From: UJ101 sp047975265
Lineage (GTDB): Bacteria > Bacteroidota > Bacteroidia > Flavobacteriales > UJ101
Direction of reading: 5' to 3'
Length of the DNA stretch: 64,000 nucleotides
NCBI GenBank assembly: GCA_047975265.1
Contig: JBKEDE010000014.1
Coordinates: 28,103 to 92,102, forward strand
How positions within the stretch are numbered: the first letter of the stretch is position 1; each line of letters starts with the position of its first letter. The translations under genes and the position numbers were made by a program. Below, piece by piece: positions 1 to 9,267 of this stretch. Under the pieces are notes generated by a model. It was not told where the DNA came from, searched no databases, and saw only the letters and a list, made by a program, of their open reading frames with translations.

Positions 1-822
1 AAAAACATGGAACAATTAAACGGAAAAGAATTATCATTTAATAACATTCGAGATATGGACATGGCTTACAAAGTAGTTTGTGAATTTGAAGAAACTACTT
101 GTTGTGCAGTGAAACATAGTACACCATGTGGCGTAGCCATTGATTCTGATATGCTTATTGCTTATAAAAAAGCACACGATTGTGATCCGATTTCAATTTT
201 TGGAGGAATAGTAGCCTTTAACAAAGAAGTAGATACAGAAACTGCAGAAGAATTAAATAAAATATTTTTAGAAATTGTTATTGCCCCCGCTTTCTCAAAA
301 GATGCATTGGAAATCTTAAAAAAGAAGAAAAATTTACGTCTTATAAAAGTAAACAATTCTTTGTCTGACCAAGTTGAATATGTAAAAGTTGACGGAGGGT
401 TATTAGTTCAGGATGTTGATCGTTCTTTTTCAAAAAACATAAAAGTGGTAACCAAAGTACAGCCTTCCAAGCAACAAATGAAAGACTTGATTTTTGCTCA
501 AAAAGTAATCAAACATGTAAAAAGTAATGCCATTGTCATTGCGGGTAATCAGCAAGTTTTAGGTGTAGGAACAGGTGAAACGAATCGTATTTGGGCTACA
601 GAACAAGCTATTAATCGAGCAAAAGAAAAACAGACCAACGATTTGGTTTTAGCTTCAGATGCTTTTTTTCCTTTTCGAGATGTTGTGGATATGGCAGCAA
701 AACATGGAATAGTTGCAGTTATTCAACCTGGAGGCTCTATCCGTGATGAAGAAAGCATAGAAGCATGTAATGAACATGGAATTCCTATGGTATGTACGGG
801 AATGCGTCATTTTAAACATTAA
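1..822 (+). CDS. purH: Bifunctional AICAR formyltransferase/IMP cyclohydrolase, C-terminal part (5' end outside window)
   Basis: Catalyses the last two steps of IMP synthesis: formyl transfer from 10-formyl-THF to AICAR, then ring closure. Only 273 residues are visible against about 505-510 for the family. The reading frame is open to base 1, so the ATG at position 7 is internal and not a start. The visible part is the AICAR transformylase domain. It contains the catalytic Lys-His in the motif KHSTPCG, the conserved NGKELSFNN stretch just before the domain, and the usual short C-terminal end in HFKH. purD follows 26 bases downstream on the same strand, so the two purine genes are probably co-transcribed. 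Nothing looks broken; the truncation is the window edge. Confidence 0.95.
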   Translation, partial: KNMEQLNGKELSFNNIRDMDMAYKVVCEFEETTCCAVKHSTPCGVAIDSDMLIAYKKAHDCDPISIFGGIVAFNKEVDTETAEELNKIFLEIVIAPAFSKDALEILKKKKNLRLIKVNNSLSDQVEYVKVDGGLLVQDVDRSFSKNIKVVTKVQPSKQQMKDLIFAQKVIKHVKSNAIVIAGNQQVLGVGTGETNRIWATEQAINRAKEKQTNDLVLASDAFFPFRDVVDMAAKHGIVAVIQPGGSIRDEESIEACNEHGIPMVCTGMRHFKH

Positions 823-848
823 AACAATAAAATCTATAAAGACTTATT

Positions 849-2081
849 ATGAAAATATTAATTATAGGAAACGGTGGTCGCGAGCATGCTATTGGGCAAA
901 AAATCATGAAAGATAATCCTACCGTGCAACTATATTTTGCAACAGGAAATGGGGGAACAGCTCAAATTGGAACAAATATACCAGCAGATACCGTTTCAGA
1001 ATTAGTGCAATTTACTGAAAATGAGAAAATTGATTTGACAATGGTTGGATCAGAGGCACTTTTGGTAGAAGGTATTGTTGATCAATTTCAAGAAAAAGGA
1101 TTAAAAATTTTCGGACCTCATCAAAAAGCTGCTCAATTGGAAGGTAGCAAAGCTTTTGCTAAGGAATTTATGAATAAATACGGAGTAAAGACAGCCGCTT
1201 ATAAAACATTTACAGGCTACTATGCTGCAAAAGATTATTTGGCAGAATGTCCTTACCCGACAGTAATCAAGGCTGACGGATTAGCTGCCGGAAAAGGGGT
1301 CGTTATCTGTAAAAATCAAGAAGATGCAGAAACAACTTTGAAAGAAATCATGAAAGACAAAATTTTTGGTGATTCAGGAAATACGGTAGTAATAGAGGAG
1401 TTTCTAGAAGGAAAAGAAGCTTCCATTCTTTCATATTTTAATGGAAAAGAAATTGTTCCGTTTATTTCTGCTAAAGATCATAAAAAAATAGGAGAAGGAG
1501 AAACGGGACTAAATACGGGAGGAATGGGTGTTGTCGCTCCTAATCCTTATGTAACGGATAAAATTGATAATGTTTTTGTAAACGATATTTTAAACCCAAC
1601 TTTGAGAGGATTGTTGCAAGAAAATTTAATTTTTTCAGGAGTCATTTTTTTTGGATTAATGATGACAGAAAAAGGAGTGTATTTATTGGAATACAACTTA
1701 CGGATGGGAGACCCTGAAACCCAAGCCATATTGCCTTTAATGGAATCTAATTTATTGAAAATCACAGAAAAAGCACTAAATCAAGAAACGTTTAATATAC
1801 AATGGAAAAAGCAACATTCTTGTTGTGTTGTAATGGTTTCCGGAGGATATCCACTAAATTATGATAAAGGTTTTGAAATAATGGGTTTAGAACAAGTTGA
1901 TACCGATTATTATATAGCAGGAGCGACACTTAAAAACGGAAAACAGATTACGTCAGGAGGGCGTGTAATTAATGTTGTGGGGTACAGTAATACGTTAGAA
2001 GAAGCCCGAAAAAAAGCGTATGATAACGTAAAGAAAATTCGTTTTGATTTTAAATATTATCGTGAAGATATTGGATTGTAG
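849..2081 (+). CDS. purD: Phosphoribosylamine-glycine ligase (GARS)
   Basis: Second step of de novo purine synthesis: ATP-dependent joining of glycine to phosphoribosylamine, in the cytoplasm. The 410-residue protein starts with the diagnostic N-terminal MKILIIGNGGREHAIG. A central ATP-grasp domain follows (about residues 100-290), with the VIKADGLAAGKGV loop and the LEYNLRMGDPETQ metal-binding segment. Length is slightly below the usual 420-430. It lies directly after purH (26-base gap), which supports a purine operon. A 131-base gap with its own promoter separates it from the next gene, so purD is probably the last gene of the transcript. Confidence 0.96.
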   Translation: MKILIIGNGGREHAIGQKIMKDNPTVQLYFATGNGGTAQIGTNIPADTVSELVQFTENEKIDLTMVGSEALLVEGIVDQFQEKGLKIFGPHQKAAQLEGSKAFAKEFMNKYGVKTAAYKTFTGYYAAKDYLAECPYPTVIKADGLAAGKGVVICKNQEDAETTLKEIMKDKIFGDSGNTVVIEEFLEGKEASILSYFNGKEIVPFISAKDHKKIGEGETGLNTGGMGVVAPNPYVTDKIDNVFVNDILNPTLRGLLQENLIFSGVIFFGLMMTEKGVYLLEYNLRMGDPETQAILPLMESNLLKITEKALNQETFNIQWKKQHSCCVVMVSGGYPLNYDKGFEIMGLEQVDTDYYIAGATLKNGKQITSGGRVINVVGYSNTLEEARKKAYDNVKKIRFDFKYYREDIGL

Positions 2082-2188
2082 TTGAGAATATTAACTATAA
2101 AATTATTGTAATCCTAAGAAATAAATTATAGCACGCTTTTTTTATACTAACCATGATAAGATTCATTTTTAAAGACACTAAAGTTTCT

Positions 2189-2196
2189 TATCTTTG
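2189..2196 (+). promoter_or_regulatory. Bacteroidota -7 promoter element
   Basis: TATCTTTG matches the Bacteroidota sigma-ABfr consensus TAnnTTTG exactly. It lies 16 bases before the ATG of the GH13 gene. No clear -33 TTG is seen at the expected spacing. Confidence 0.55.
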
Positions 2197-2212
2197 GAAG
2201 ATAAAATAAAAA

Positions 2213-4192
2213 ATGAAAGAATCGATCTTAATAAAGCTTCACAAACACTTTAAAAAAAGACTTAAAAAAACGGATTTTGACTATTATATTCCTTCCTTAT
2301 GGATGTTAAAAGAAGAGCCTTCACATCCTGTAAAAGTAAATTTTAACCGTTATTATGAAAGTATTATTGAAACCATTATAGAACAAGCTGACAGAAGCAA
2401 AGATTATTCAAAGTCGTTATCTTCCATGCATAACTCACACGCAGGAATTGGAGGCGATTGGACTTATACATCGTCTATTTATAATATTTATCCGAGATTG
2501 ACCACCGCTTATGACCATGACCAAGACGGACATGTGGGAGGTAATAAAAAGGATATAACTATGGATGAAAAAAATCTGTTCAGAGAAACCGGTACTTTTT
2601 TGAAGTGCATTGCAATGTTGCCTTATATCAAACAGTTAGGGGTCAATGTTATTCATTGCCTGCCTATAACATCAATAGGGCAAGATGGTAACAAAGGTGA
2701 TTTGGGTTCTCCGTATGCCGTCAAAAATCCGTATCATATAGATGACCGATTAGCAGAAATTTGTATTCCTTTTACCATAGAAGAACAGTTTAAAGCTTTT
2801 GTAGAAGCGACTCATATCATGGGAATCAGAGTAATTTTGGAATTTGTTTTGCGTACAACTTCTTTAAGTGGAGATTGGGTTAAAACCAATCCTGAGTGGT
2901 TTTACTGGATTGATAAATCTCGATTAAAAGAATATCAATCACCGATATTTCCTAAAAAAGAATTGATTGAAATAAAAAAAGTACCCGGTGGCGGTGGATT
3001 TTATTTTGCTCCAAATGAACAATACCGAAGTTTGTTTAAAACACCTCCAAAACCGGAACAAATCAAACAAATAAAAGAAAAATATACCGCAAAAACAGAA
3101 GAAGGAGAGTTCGTAATTCCAGGAGCTTTCGCTGATTGGCCACCTGATGACCTTCAACCGGCATGGTCAGATGTTACTTACTTGAGAATGTACGATTATC
3201 CGATAGGAACGCCTAATAATGATTATAATTACATTGCTTATAATACAATTCGTTATTATGATCCGGAATTGGCTCAGGAAAAAAATGTAAACCGTGCTTT
3301 ATGGAACAAAATTGGTGGTGTAATTCCCAATTATCAAGTAAAATTTGGAATTGATGGAGTGATGATGGATATGGGGCACGCTTTGCCTAAACCTTTAATA
3401 GCAGAAATAATTCAAAAAGCACGTAATATAGACGGAGATTTTGCTTTTTTAGAAGAAAATTTTGAGATCGAATGGAATAGTAGAGAAGCCGGATATAATG
3501 GTACTTTAGGCTTCGAATGGCAAACTATGGGTAAAAAGGGAGGAATCCGAACAGTAATCCAAAAATCTTCAGAAAATTTAGGACTTCCTTTTTTGGGAAC
3601 GCCTGAAACCCATAATACTCCAAGAACAGTTCAACGAGGTGGCTCCATCCATTCTAAACAAATGTGGGCTATTAATAATTTTTTACCAAATTGCATCCCT
3701 TTTATTCATAGCGGTTATGAATTGTATGAAGATTATCCGGTGAATACAGGACTTAATTTTACAGAAGAAGAAATGGTTTATTATGAAGGGCATCATTTAG
3801 GATTGTTTTATAAAAATGCTTATAAGTGGAATCGTGAAGAAACCATGATTCCGTTTATGAAACAAATTGCGGCTTTACGACAAAAACATTTTGAAATGAT
3901 TGCAAATGGTGATGAAAATTCCATTCGAATCCTATATCCCGAAAATATTTTTGGAAATGTAATTGCTTTTGATCGATTTGATACGTATCATCCATGGGAT
4001 AGTATTTTGGTGGTAGCCAATATTAATTATCACCATTGGGAAAAATTTTATTTAAAAATAGAAGGCACTTTTTATAATCAGTACACAGAATATTTAACTC
4101 AACGTGTTTTTTCTTTTGTAGATCATTGGATATCAGCTGATTTAGAGCCAGGTCAAGTTATGATTTTTGAATTAGATAAATATTTAGGATAA
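2213..4192 (+). CDS. GH13 alpha-amylase superfamily protein, GlgE-like
   Basis: A 659-residue (beta/alpha)8 glycoside hydrolase of family 13. The segment WVKTNPEWFYWI and the overall length recall GlgE (alpha-1,4-glucan:maltose-1-phosphate maltosyltransferase). The likely nucleophile is Asp386 in GVMMDMGHALPKP, aligned with GlgE FRVDNPHTKP, and the likely acid/base is Glu415 in FLEENFE. Two invariant GH13 positions look changed: the Arg two residues before the nucleophile is Met384, and the transition-state Asp appears as Glu465 in GTPETHNTPR. No signal peptide is visible, so it is probably cytoplasmic and may act in glycogen or trehalose metabolism. No other glycogen gene is nearby. The ATG of the next lipoprotein gene overlaps its stop codon (TAATG). 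GH13 membership is firm; the exact reaction is not. Confidence 0.75.
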   Translation: MKESILIKLHKHFKKRLKKTDFDYYIPSLWMLKEEPSHPVKVNFNRYYESIIETIIEQADRSKDYSKSLSSMHNSHAGIGGDWTYTSSIYNIYPRLTTAYDHDQDGHVGGNKKDITMDEKNLFRETGTFLKCIAMLPYIKQLGVNVIHCLPITSIGQDGNKGDLGSPYAVKNPYHIDDRLAEICIPFTIEEQFKAFVEATHIMGIRVILEFVLRTTSLSGDWVKTNPEWFYWIDKSRLKEYQSPIFPKKELIEIKKVPGGGGFYFAPNEQYRSLFKTPPKPEQIKQIKEKYTAKTEEGEFVIPGAFADWPPDDLQPAWSDVTYLRMYDYPIGTPNNDYNYIAYNTIRYYDPELAQEKNVNRALWNKIGGVIPNYQVKFGIDGVMMDMGHALPKPLIAEIIQKARNIDGDFAFLEENFEIEWNSREAGYNGTLGFEWQTMGKKGGIRTVIQKSSENLGLPFLGTPETHNTPRTVQRGGSIHSKQMWAINNFLPNCIPFIHSGYELYEDYPVNTGLNFTEEEMVYYEGHHLGLFYKNAYKWNREETMIPFMKQIAALRQKHFEMIANGDENSIRILYPENIFGNVIAFDRFDTYHPWDSILVVANINYHHWEKFYLKIEGTFYNQYTEYLTQRVFSFVDHWISADLEPGQVMIFELDKYLG

Positions 4193-4776
4193 TGAAAAAA
4201 ATATTAAAAAGAGGTTGTATTATGGCTGTTGTATCAGCATTTGTATTAATGAGTTGTAAAAAAAATACAGCCACACAACAAAATGACAGAACGCAACAAA
4301 CAGAAAATATTGCCGATCTGAAAAAAGTATCGTTAATAGAGGAACTAAAGTTAGAAGGAACAGAATTTAAGATTCCGAAAACTGATAGCATAAAAATAGT
4401 CTTGTCATCGATTAATCCATCGGACAGTGTTTCAAGTTTTTCGTATTATTACGATATGGAACGAGGAAAGATGTTTTTAAATCATAAGAAGATTTTTCCG
4501 TTAGAAAAAGGATATTTTGTTATTCCGTTTCGAATTACAAATCAGGCAAAACTTCTTGATTACTTAGCACTTTTCAAAACAGATGATAAAGACGGAAGAC
4601 CAATCCATTTAGATTCGTATTTTATAGGGAATCAAGTTGAGACATTGGATTTAGCTTCTATGAACAATCAATTAGTGATTAATTATACAATTCCTGAAAA
4701 CCAACAAACACCTGATACTCAAAACACATTAATTTTGATTATAGAAAATGAGTTGTTTAAGCCAAAAACACCTTAA
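4192..4776 (+). CDS. Hypothetical lipoprotein
   Basis: A 194-residue protein with a lipoprotein signal peptide: basic start MKKILKRG, hydrophobic core, and lipobox LMSC with the acylated Cys near residue 22, followed by KK. The rest is soluble, with no family I recognise; the segment after the signal is polar and Thr/Gln-rich. It is translationally coupled to the GH13 gene by a TAATG overlap, so the two are made together. Since that partner has no export signal, a direct physical link is uncertain. Function unknown. Confidence 0.7.
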   Translation: MKKILKRGCIMAVVSAFVLMSCKKNTATQQNDRTQQTENIADLKKVSLIEELKLEGTEFKIPKTDSIKIVLSSINPSDSVSSFSYYYDMERGKMFLNHKKIFPLEKGYFVIPFRITNQAKLLDYLALFKTDDKDGRPIHLDSYFIGNQVETLDLASMNNQLVINYTIPENQQTPDTQNTLILIIENELFKPKTP

Positions 4777-4796
4777 TTTTTAGATAAAATTAAAAG

Positions 4797-5441
4797 TTAA
4801 GGAGCTAATCGTTCGATTTTCCAAGAAAAATCTTGTTGCAATGTATAACGAATACGGTCGTGCATGCGGTTGGGTCTTCCTTGCCAAAATTCTACGGATT
4901 CAGGTTTGACTAAATAACCTCCCCAGTATGGCGGGCGAGGAATTTCTTTTCCGTTATATTGTTCTTCAAAATTTTTTAAACGATTATCTAAAATACTTTT
5001 ATCAGCAACTATCGTACTTTGTTCAGATGCCCATGCACCAAGTTGACTACCGCGAGGTCTTTGCTCAAAATAACCGTCAGATAAATTTTCAGTTAATTTT
5101 TCAGCCAATCCTTTTATAATAACTTGCCTTTCTAAAGTATGCCAAAAAAAAGACAAACAAACTTTAGGATTTTTTTCTATAGCTAATCCTTTCTCACTTA
5201 AATAATTGGTATAAAAAACAAAACCTTCCCAAGTAAATTTCTTTAACAATACAATTCTGCTTTTGGGAAATCCATCCAAACTGTTTGTCGAAATAGTCAT
5301 AGCATTAATTTCTGTAATTCCACCTGCTTCTTCAACTTCATGAAACCATTGTCCAAACTGCTCTAAAGGAGTCTCTTTCAGATCTTCTTCCAAGAGTTCT
5401 TTTTGAGTATAATTTTGTCTATAATCGCTTAAATCTTGCAT
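4797..5441 (-). CDS. pdxH: Pyridoxamine/pyridoxine 5'-phosphate oxidase
   Basis: FMN-dependent oxidase converting PNP or PMP to pyridoxal 5'-phosphate. The 214-residue length is standard. Family features are visible: SRIVLLKKF and FYTNYLSEKG in the FMN-binding barrel, the RGSQLGAWAS segment, and the C-terminal signature EFWQGRPNRMHDRIRY with the substrate-contacting Arg and His. It is convergent with the upstream lipoprotein gene and divergent from the YqgE gene, with only 29 bases between the two divergent starts. PLP-dependent enzymes made in this window (class IV enzyme, cysteine desulfurase, aminotransferase) use its product. Confidence 0.95.
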   Translation of the reverse strand: MQDLSDYRQNYTQKELLEEDLKETPLEQFGQWFHEVEEAGGITEINAMTISTNSLDGFPKSRIVLLKKFTWEGFVFYTNYLSEKGLAIEKNPKVCLSFFWHTLERQVIIKGLAEKLTENLSDGYFEQRPRGSQLGAWASEQSTIVADKSILDNRLKNFEEQYNGKEIPRPPYWGGYLVKPESVEFWQGRPNRMHDRIRYTLQQDFSWKIERLAP

Positions 5442-5470
5442 ATTTATAATATTATATATATATTTAAATC

Positions 5471-6025
5471 ATGATAAAAACTATAACCAAAGGTAACATA
5501 TTAATAGCAAAGCCTGTATCATACGATAATAATTTTGATCGATCGGTTATTGTTTTGACTGATCATGGTAAAAATGGCTCTGTTGGGTTTATCCAAAATA
5601 AACCGACAAATTATAAAGTGAAAGATTTATTAACACAGTTGGACTGTGATTATCCAGTGTTTAAAGGAGGTCCTGTTGAAGAGGATAATTTGTATTATTT
5701 ACATTCACGCCCTGATTTAATTTCAAAAAGTGTTTTGGTATATCAGGGATTATTTTGGTCGGGTAGTTTTGAAGATGTAGAATATGCAATTAATAACGGT
5801 TTGATTAAAGAAAATGAAATACGTTTTTTTTTAGGTTATTCAGGATGGTCTGAAAATCAATTGAATAAAGAGTTGGAAAATGATTCGTGGTATGTTTTGA
5901 ATGAAAATATAAAATTATCATCTTTTCAACAAGGAGAATATTCCATTTGGCAAAAAATGATAAAAACCTTAGGAGGTAACAACCTTTTGTGGATAAATAC
6001 ACCTTTTGATCCTACAATGAATTAA
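5471..6025 (+). CDS. YqgE/AlgH family protein (UPF0301)
   Basis: 184-residue protein of the YqgE/AlgH family, whose biochemical role is not settled. Recognisable features are KGNILIAKP near the N-terminus, the NFDRSVIVLTDH segment, GPVEEDNLYYLHS, and FFLGYSGWSENQLNKEL, the most conserved stretch of the family. Length is normal. Its stop codon overlaps the stop of the convergent class IV aminotransferase-fold gene by three bases. Confidence 0.9.
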   Translation: MIKTITKGNILIAKPVSYDNNFDRSVIVLTDHGKNGSVGFIQNKPTNYKVKDLLTQLDCDYPVFKGGPVEEDNLYYLHSRPDLISKSVLVYQGLFWSGSFEDVEYAINNGLIKENEIRFFLGYSGWSENQLNKELENDSWYVLNENIKLSSFQQGEYSIWQKMIKTLGGNNLLWINTPFDPTMN

Positions 6026-6852
6026 AAAGTGGAGTTTAACGATTTGATTAACATTTCGGCAACATTGGTTTGGGTATAAAGTTTTTTTCTAAATTTTGAA
6101 ACAGGTTGTATTCCAAAACTAATATTGGTTAAAAAAACTTCATCGGCTTTCATCATTTCAAAATGATTTACTTCTCGCTCTATTATATCATAAGCGGGAT
6201 TACGATTTATAATTTCAAGTAATTTTTTACGGATAATCCCTTTTACACAACCTTCTGTAGAAGAAGGAGTTACAATCTCATTTCCTTTTACGATAAAAAT
6301 ATTAGCATTAACGGCTTCGGCTAATCTGTTATCAGAATTGAGCAATAAAACATTGTCTAAATGATTTTCTTTAGCATAAATTCCTGCTATAATATGTTCT
6401 AATTTATTGTTTGATTTAATGGTTGATAACAGACTTTTATTTTTTTTAAAATCTTTAAACAAATCAATTTCATAGGGTTTTGTATTGAGTATGTATTCTT
6501 TTTGATGTAGCTCGGTTGCTTCAATAAAAAAATCAACTTTATTGTTTTCAGGCGTATATAAACCACCGTTTTTTCTTGTAATAGTTAAACGGATTCGAGC
6601 ATCTGTTATATTTTTTTTGTTTAATAGTTCTGTAATTTGAGATTGAAAAAATTCCATAGTAAAACTCATGGGAATTTTCATTCTCATAATACGCATTCCT
6701 GCCATTAATCTAAAATAATGATCTTCCCAAAACTTAATATTCTGATTAATCACCCGTAAAGATTCAAAAAGACTGTCTCCAAACTTTAGTCCCCTGTTTT
6801 GTATGCTGATTAAACGAGTATTATCTTTTAATAATCCGTTGTATATAATCAT
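6022..6852 (-). CDS. Class IV PLP-dependent enzyme (aminodeoxychorismate lyase or branched-chain aminotransferase fold)
   Basis: 276-residue fold-type IV PLP enzyme. It has a GLKFGDSLFESLRV motif near the start, the probable PLP lysine K146 in STIKSNNKL, and a C-terminal cofactor loop TEGCVKGIIRKKLL. In Flavobacteriia such proteins are usually called 4-amino-4-deoxychorismate lyase (PabC, folate pathway). Separation from D-amino-acid or branched-chain aminotransferases is not secure from sequence alone. The frame stays open upstream to 6984. I chose the ATG at 6852 because it gives the family N-terminus (MIIYNG) and because a terminator hairpin of the upstream gene lies at 6884-6915, inside the longer alternative. 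Confidence 0.8.
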   Translation of the reverse strand: MIIYNGLLKDNTRLISIQNRGLKFGDSLFESLRVINQNIKFWEDHYFRLMAGMRIMRMKIPMSFTMEFFQSQITELLNKKNITDARIRLTITRKNGGLYTPENNKVDFFIEATELHQKEYILNTKPYEIDLFKDFKKNKSLLSTIKSNNKLEHIIAGIYAKENHLDNVLLLNSDNRLAEAVNANIFIVKGNEIVTPSSTEGCVKGIIRKKLLEIINRNPAYDIIEREVNHFEMMKADEVFLTNISFGIQPVSKFRKKLYTQTNVAEMLIKSLNSTF

Positions 6853-6883
6853 TGATGAATATTTAGAACGTCCAAATGTATTA

Positions 6884-6915
6884 ATAAAAAAAGCCTTAAC
6901 AAAGGTCGAGGCTTT
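6884..6915 (-). terminator. Rho-independent terminator of the START-like gene
   Basis: Read on the minus strand this is a 7-bp stem AAAGCCT/AGGCTTT with a 12-base loop, followed by a T run. It lies just after the stop of the START-like gene and before the preferred start of the class IV enzyme. Confidence 0.6.
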
Positions 6916-6938
6916 AAAATTACATTTTAAATATTGTA

Positions 6939-7319
6939 TTATGCCCCTATTGTTTGTTTGAGTTCGGCTATTTTGTTTTCCCAAAACATTTTAGCTTCAT
7001 CAATTTCATCTTCCTCGGTAAAATCCGTAATGATAAGAGAAACATCTTTTGTCAAATCATCCACTAAAATCTCAATATTAAAGTAATAATCGGTATCCTC
7101 ATCATCTTCCCATTGAAATCGAACGTATTTATCTTGTTTTGTTTTTAAAAGTTTAGCATTTTCTCCCATGTTATCCCACACAAATTCAAAGTCTTCACCT
7201 CGAGAATTCACATTATCTGCAAACCATTCGGATAATCCGTCCGGTGTTGAAATATGACTGTATAACATACTCGGCGAAGCCTGAATCATAAACTCAATTT
7301 CATATTTTTCTTTTTTCAT
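6939..7319 (-). CDS. START-like/SRPBCC domain protein (AHSA1-type)
   Basis: 126-residue single-domain protein of the SRPBCC helix-grip superfamily, close to the small START-like proteins widespread in Flavobacteriia. The N-terminus carries the typical pattern of a beta strand then SPSMLYSHISTPDGLSEWFADNV, with acidic residues in the last third (EDDEDTDYY). No signal peptide, so cytoplasmic. Ligand and role are unknown; related AHSA1 domains bind hydrophobic ligands or act as Hsp90 co-chaperones, but that should not be assumed here. A terminator follows at 6884-6915, so it seems to end its transcript. Confidence 0.75.
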   Translation of the reverse strand: MKKEKYEIEFMIQASPSMLYSHISTPDGLSEWFADNVNSRGEDFEFVWDNMGENAKLLKTKQDKYVRFQWEDDEDTDYYFNIEILVDDLTKDVSLIITDFTEEDEIDEAKMFWENKIAELKQTIGA

Positions 7320-7453
7320 CTTAACTTTTTAACAATTAAAGTTTTTGCAATATAATGTTTATAATTTTCTTCAGCAAATTTTCTTATGCAATTAAAAAAT
7401 ACTGCAGTATTTTTTGTTGTATAAAAATCACAAATGAAATCAAAATGATTTTT

Positions 7454-7461
7454 TAATTTTG
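7454..7461 (+). promoter_or_regulatory. -7 promoter element of uvrC
   Basis: TAATTTTG is an exact TAnnTTTG match. Only five bases separate it from the GTG start of uvrC, so transcription should begin at or next to the start codon (leaderless). Confidence 0.6.
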
Positions 7462-7466
7462 TCTTA

Positions 7467-9260
7467 GTGGAAAAGTCAGAACAAATAAATTTACTTTTAA
7501 AAACATTGCCTCATGCTCCGGGAGTTTATCAATATTTTGATAAAGAAGGAAAAATTTTATATGTAGGCAAAGCAAAAAACGTAAAAAAACGTGTCTCGTC
7601 TTATTTTAATAAAATTCATGATTCAGGAAAAACCAAAATTTTAGTAAGCAAAATAGCGGATATAAAAACGTTGTTAGTAGAAACAGAATTTGATGCTTTA
7701 TTATTGGAAAACAGTTTGATAAAAAAATATCAGCCAAAGTATAACATCATGTTGAAAGATGATAAAACATATCCTTGGATTTGTATAAAAAAAGAACGTT
7801 TTCCAAGAATCTTTTCTACACGTAAAATAGTTAAAGACGGTTCAGAATATTTTGGTCCTTATGCTTCCATAAAAATCATGTATGCTCTATTGGATATGAT
7901 TAAAGAATTATACCCGTTAAGAACATGTCATTATACATTATCTAAAGAAAATATTGAAGCAGGTAAATTTAAAGTTTGTTTAGAATATCATTTAGGGAAT
8001 TGTTTAGCTCCTTGTGAGGCTTATCAAAAAGAAGAAGAATATGATGAAATTATAAAAGCGGTTCGGAATATCTTAAAAGGAAATTTTAACGAAGCGAAAG
8101 ATTATATGAATGCTTTAATGTTGGAATATGCCAAAAGTTTAAAATTTGAAGCTGCTCAAAGAGTTAAAGAAAAAATTGGTGTTTTAGAGAATTATCAGTC
8201 TCGTTCGACAGTGGTAAATCCTAAAATTAACCATGTCGATGTTTTTACAATTTTAAGCGACTCCGAATATGCGTATGTTAATTTTTTAAAGATTAACAAC
8301 GGTTCTATTACACAAGGGCATACTTTTGAATATAAAAAGAAATTAGATGAATCGGACTTAGATATTTTACAAAATGCTATTATTGAAATTCGAGATAAAT
8401 TTAACTCTCTTTCAAAAGAAATATACCTGCCTTTTTCAATTGATTTGGAAATTCCTAATATCAAAATAATTATTCCAAAAATAGGTAAAAAACGCAAGTT
8501 GATTGATTTATCGTTACGCAATGCAAAATATTTCAGACAAGAACGTTTTAAACAATCCAATATTATAGATCCGGATCGCCATGTAAATCGAATGATGGCA
8601 CAAATGAAGAAAGATTTGCGAATGCCCGTAGAACCGAGATACATCGAATGTTTTGATAATTCAAACATACAAGGAACAAATCCTGTAGCAGCTTGTGTTG
8701 TTTTTAGAAATGGAAAACCTTTTAAAAAAGATTATCGTCATTATAAAATTAAAACCGTAGAAGGACCTGATGATTTTGCTTCGATGGAAGAAGTAGTTTA
8801 TCGACGTTATAAAAGATTATTGGAAGAAAAAAAGACATTGCCTGATTTGATTATCATTGACGGAGGAAAAGGACAATTGACCTCTGCTTTAAAAAGTTTG
8901 GATAAACTTAAAATCAGAAAAAAGACAACCATTTTAGGAATAGCAAAACGTTTAGAAGAATTGTTTTTTCCCAATGATCCAATTCCATTGTATTTGGATA
9001 AAAACTCTGAAACTTTAAAAGTCATTCAAAATGCCCGAAATGAAGCACACCGCTTTGGGATAATATTCCATAGAAATTTGAGAAGCAAAGATGCTGTTCA
9101 AAGTGAATTGGAAAATATAAAGGGAATAGGTGAAAAAGCTATTATAACCTTACTAAAAGAGTTCAAATCAGTTAAGCGAGTAAAAAAAGCCTCAAAAAAA
9201 GAATTAGAAGAAGTCATAGGAAAACATAAAGCCCAATTGATTTATCAATATTTTAAATGA
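7467..9260 (+). CDS. uvrC: Excinuclease ABC subunit C
   Basis: Nuclease that makes both incisions in UvrABC nucleotide-excision repair. The 597-residue length is typical. Domains in order: GIY-YIG endonuclease (residues about 12-95, APGVYQYFD then KILYVGKAKNVKKRV); a Cys-rich linker region (LEYHLGNCLAPC); the UVR motif that contacts UvrB (about 205-240); the RNase H-like second nuclease domain (ECFDNSNIQGTNPVA, LIIIDGGKGQL); and C-terminal helix-hairpin-helix repeats (LENIKGIGEKA). Translation starts with GTG, chosen because it lies just after the promoter and begins the conserved N-terminus. It converges on the next gene with eight bases between. Confidence 0.97.
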   Translation: MEKSEQINLLLKTLPHAPGVYQYFDKEGKILYVGKAKNVKKRVSSYFNKIHDSGKTKILVSKIADIKTLLVETEFDALLLENSLIKKYQPKYNIMLKDDKTYPWICIKKERFPRIFSTRKIVKDGSEYFGPYASIKIMYALLDMIKELYPLRTCHYTLSKENIEAGKFKVCLEYHLGNCLAPCEAYQKEEEYDEIIKAVRNILKGNFNEAKDYMNALMLEYAKSLKFEAAQRVKEKIGVLENYQSRSTVVNPKINHVDVFTILSDSEYAYVNFLKINNGSITQGHTFEYKKKLDESDLDILQNAIIEIRDKFNSLSKEIYLPFSIDLEIPNIKIIIPKIGKKRKLIDLSLRNAKYFRQERFKQSNIIDPDRHVNRMMAQMKKDLRMPVEPRYIECFDNSNIQGTNPVAACVVFRNGKPFKKDYRHYKIKTVEGPDDFASMEEVVYRRYKRLLEEKKTLPDLIIIDGGKGQLTSALKSLDKLKIRKKTTILGIAKRLEELFFPNDPIPLYLDKNSETLKVIQNARNEAHRFGIIFHRNLRSKDAVQSELENIKGIGEKAIITLLKEFKSVKRVKKASKKELEEVIGKHKAQLIYQYFK

Positions 9261-9267
9261 TAAAAAC

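Noticed and set aside
6853..6984. 44-codon N-terminal extension of the class IV PLP enzyme
   Set aside because: It contains the terminator of the upstream gene, overlaps that gene's 3' end, and lacks family conservation.
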